From contig JBLHOC010000144.1 in NCBI GenBank assembly GCA_047620825.1, positions 1 to 8,105 on the forward strand: a stretch of DNA of 8,105 nucleotides. The letters are read 5' to 3'. The stretch comes from UBA987 sp047620825. Lineage in GTDB: Bacteria; Bacteroidota; Bacteroidia; NS11-12g; UBA9320. The notes below the pieces were generated by a model. The model saw only the letters and a list, made by a program, of their open reading frames with translations. It had not been told where the DNA came from and made no database searches. Numbering within the stretch: position 1 is the stretch's first letter; each line of letters begins with the position of its first letter. The position numbers were made by a program, and so were the translations under genes. Shown here piece after piece: positions 7,165-8,105 of the stretch.

Positions 7165-7607
7165 TTTGTAATCAATGATAACAATTTTTGCAGATAAACG
7201 ACATCTGTATTGTCAAATGTGTCGAAATCGCGGCTGTCAACATCAAAAACACCTATGCATTGGTTTTGATTGTAAACCGGTAAAACAATTTCTGAATTTG
7301 AGTCGGCGCTACAGGTTATATGTCCTTCAAACTCATGAACGTTTGGGACAACTAGAGGCTTATTCTCTTTCCATGCTGTACCGCATACACCTTTGCCGAA
7401 ACCAATTCGGGTGCAAGCCACTGGTCCTTGAAACGGACCTAAAACCAACTCGTTATTTTCAACCAAGTAGAACCCGGTCCACCAAAACCCGAAGCTATGA
7501 TGCAACAATGCACAGAGATTGCTCATATTGGCAATCGTATTATTCTCACCTTCGAATAGTGCGGCGGCTTGTTTCAACAAACCTTGATATTGCTGTTCTT
7601 TACTCAA
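7161..7607 (-). CDS. msrC: GAF-domain free methionine-(R)-sulfoxide reductase
   Basis: This 148-residue cytoplasmic single-GAF-domain enzyme reduces free L-methionine-(R)-sulfoxide to methionine, using a catalytic cysteine and thioredoxin. The three functional cysteines are Cys65 (GPVACTRIGFGKGVCG), Cys75 and Cys99 (HITCSADSNSEIVLPV). Their spacing of 10 and 24 matches that of Cys84, Cys94 and Cys118 in E. coli fRMsr (MsrC/YebR). WWTGFYLV at 42-49 and IGVFDVDS at 118-125 are further family marks. No ATG precedes the domain in this frame, and the only fitting initiator is TTG at 7607. It lies 12 nt after the MBL gene stop and in the same frame. The TGA overlaps the atoE start. The role is protection of methionine pools under oxidative stress. 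Confidence 0.9.
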   Translation of the reverse strand: MSKEQQYQGLLKQAAALFEGENNTIANMSNLCALLHHSFGFWWTGFYLVENNELVLGPFQGPVACTRIGFGKGVCGTAWKENKPLVVPNVHEFEGHITCSADSNSEIVLPVYNQNQCIGVFDVDSRDFDTFDNTDVVYLQKLLSLITK

Positions 7608-7619
7608 TAGGGAATCGTG

Positions 7620-8105
7620 TTAAACATTAATTTGTAGGCCATCGTAAGCCAACATAATATTTGATGGTAATTCTTTTTTCAAGTCATCAGCCAAGCCTAA
7701 TTGGTGGCTGATGTGTGTGAAATACGTCTGCTCAGCGTTAATTTCTTGAGCTAATTGAATGGCTTCATCTAGTGTGAAATGAGAGATGTGAGATTCTCGT
7801 CTTAGTGCATTAATCACAAGGACTTTGGAACCTTTAATTTTCTCAATTTCAGTATCAGATATGTAATTGGCGTCTGTGATATAAGTAAAATCCTGTACAC
7901 GAAAACCGTAAACAGGTAATTTGTAATGTAATAAATCGATGGGTTGAAGTGTGATATCCCCAATATCAAAAGGACTGCAATTAATTCTATGCAAATTCGC
8001 TCTTGGTACACCTGGATATTTTAAATCGGTAAAAACATAATCAAAGTCTTTACGCAGTACTTCTTCTACACGTTCGTCGCAAAATACTTCCATGTCCTGC
8101 TGTTG
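7620..8105 (-). CDS. PhnP-like metallo-beta-lactamase-fold hydrolase, C-terminal part
   Basis: The frame is open from the right edge, so 161 C-terminal residues are present and the N-terminus, including the HxHxDH metal site, lies outside. The internal ATG at 8093 is not the start: the preceding codons (QQQD) are in frame and the family has about 90 more residues. Visible hallmarks are LLHYKLPVYGFRV at 58-70 of the fragment, the bridging aspartate in TDANYIS (Asp78), HISHF at 106-110, THISHQLG at 130-137 and the terminal LAYDGLQINV. This is the PhnP-type (phosphoribosyl 1,2-cyclic phosphodiesterase-like) branch of metallo-beta-lactamase proteins. Many Bacteroidota carry such a protein without a phosphonate operon, so its substrate is uncertain. 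It is the most upstream gene visible of the minus-strand unit. Confidence 0.85.
   Translation of the reverse strand, partial: QQQDMEVFCDERVEEVLRKDFDYVFTDLKYPGVPRANLHRINCSPFDIGDITLQPIDLLHYKLPVYGFRVQDFTYITDANYISDTEIEKIKGSKVLVINALRRESHISHFTLDEAIQLAQEINAEQTYFTHISHQLGLADDLKKELPSNIMLAYDGLQINV

Noticed and set aside
7175..7630. 151-codon open frame on the plus strand opposite the methionine sulfoxide reductase gene
   Set aside because: It is antisense to a clearly recognised enzyme with all catalytic cysteines, and its translation has no recognisable domain.
8091..8093. ATG at 8093 as the start of the MBL hydrolase
   Set aside because: The frame is open to the window edge and the remaining protein would lack the N-terminal metal-binding half of the fold.

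Overview
The window reads as chromosomal DNA of a Bacteroidota bacterium, probably Flavobacteriales-like. The evidence is the AT-rich composition, the near absence of Shine-Dalgarno motifs before start codons, a TAnnTTTG-type -7 box, a signal peptide ending in the Tyr-Gly-Gln style common in that phylum, and a gene complement typical of it: a short START-like protein, a PAP2 phosphatase beside a GT-C glycosyltransferase, a 193-residue MiaE-like protein, a GAF-type methionine sulfoxide reductase, and a PhnP-like metallo-hydrolase. I could not run any search, so this assignment is recognition only.

Layout, left to right. (1) 1-191, minus: the N-terminus of an exported protein running off the left edge, with a -7 box just upstream. 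(2) 267-824, plus: a small two-helix membrane protein with a charged C-terminal tail, interrupted by an in-frame TAG at 504-506. (3) 825-1202, minus: a START/SRPBCC-domain protein whose stop codon abuts the stop of the previous gene with no spacer. (4) 1288-3655, plus: a two-gene unit, a PAP2 phosphatase overlapped by 14 nt by an ArnT-like membrane glycosyltransferase. The glycosyltransferase frame is cut by an in-frame TAA at 3251-3253, after which 133 codons of its C-terminal domain continue in the same frame. (5) 3656-3723: a short convergent gap with no clear hairpin. (6) 3724-8105, minus: a tight five-gene run transcribed from right to left. It holds a PhnP-like MBL hydrolase (partial, N-terminus outside the window), free methionine-(R)-sulfoxide reductase, an AtoE-type short-chain fatty acid transporter, a second GT-C-like multi-spanning protein and a MiaE-like tRNA hydroxylase. 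Their junctions are 12 nt, a 4-nt ATGA overlap, a 1-nt TAATG overlap and a 1-nt gap, so one transcript with translational coupling is likely.

Functionally, the PAP2/glycosyltransferase pair suggests polyprenyl-phosphate-linked sugar transfer at the outer face of the inner membrane. The minus-strand unit mixes oxidative repair, fatty acid transport, a membrane enzyme and tRNA modification, and looks like a housekeeping operon of convenience rather than a single pathway. I saw no mobile element, CRISPR array, tRNA or rRNA.

The most notable observation is that two plus-strand genes each carry one premature stop (one TAG, one TAA) with the coding frame preserved on both sides. Other genes here clearly use TAG and TAA as ordinary stops, so a wholesale code change is unlikely. 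Recent nonsense mutations, sequence errors, or readthrough remain possible. I did not find a convincing new multi-gene system.
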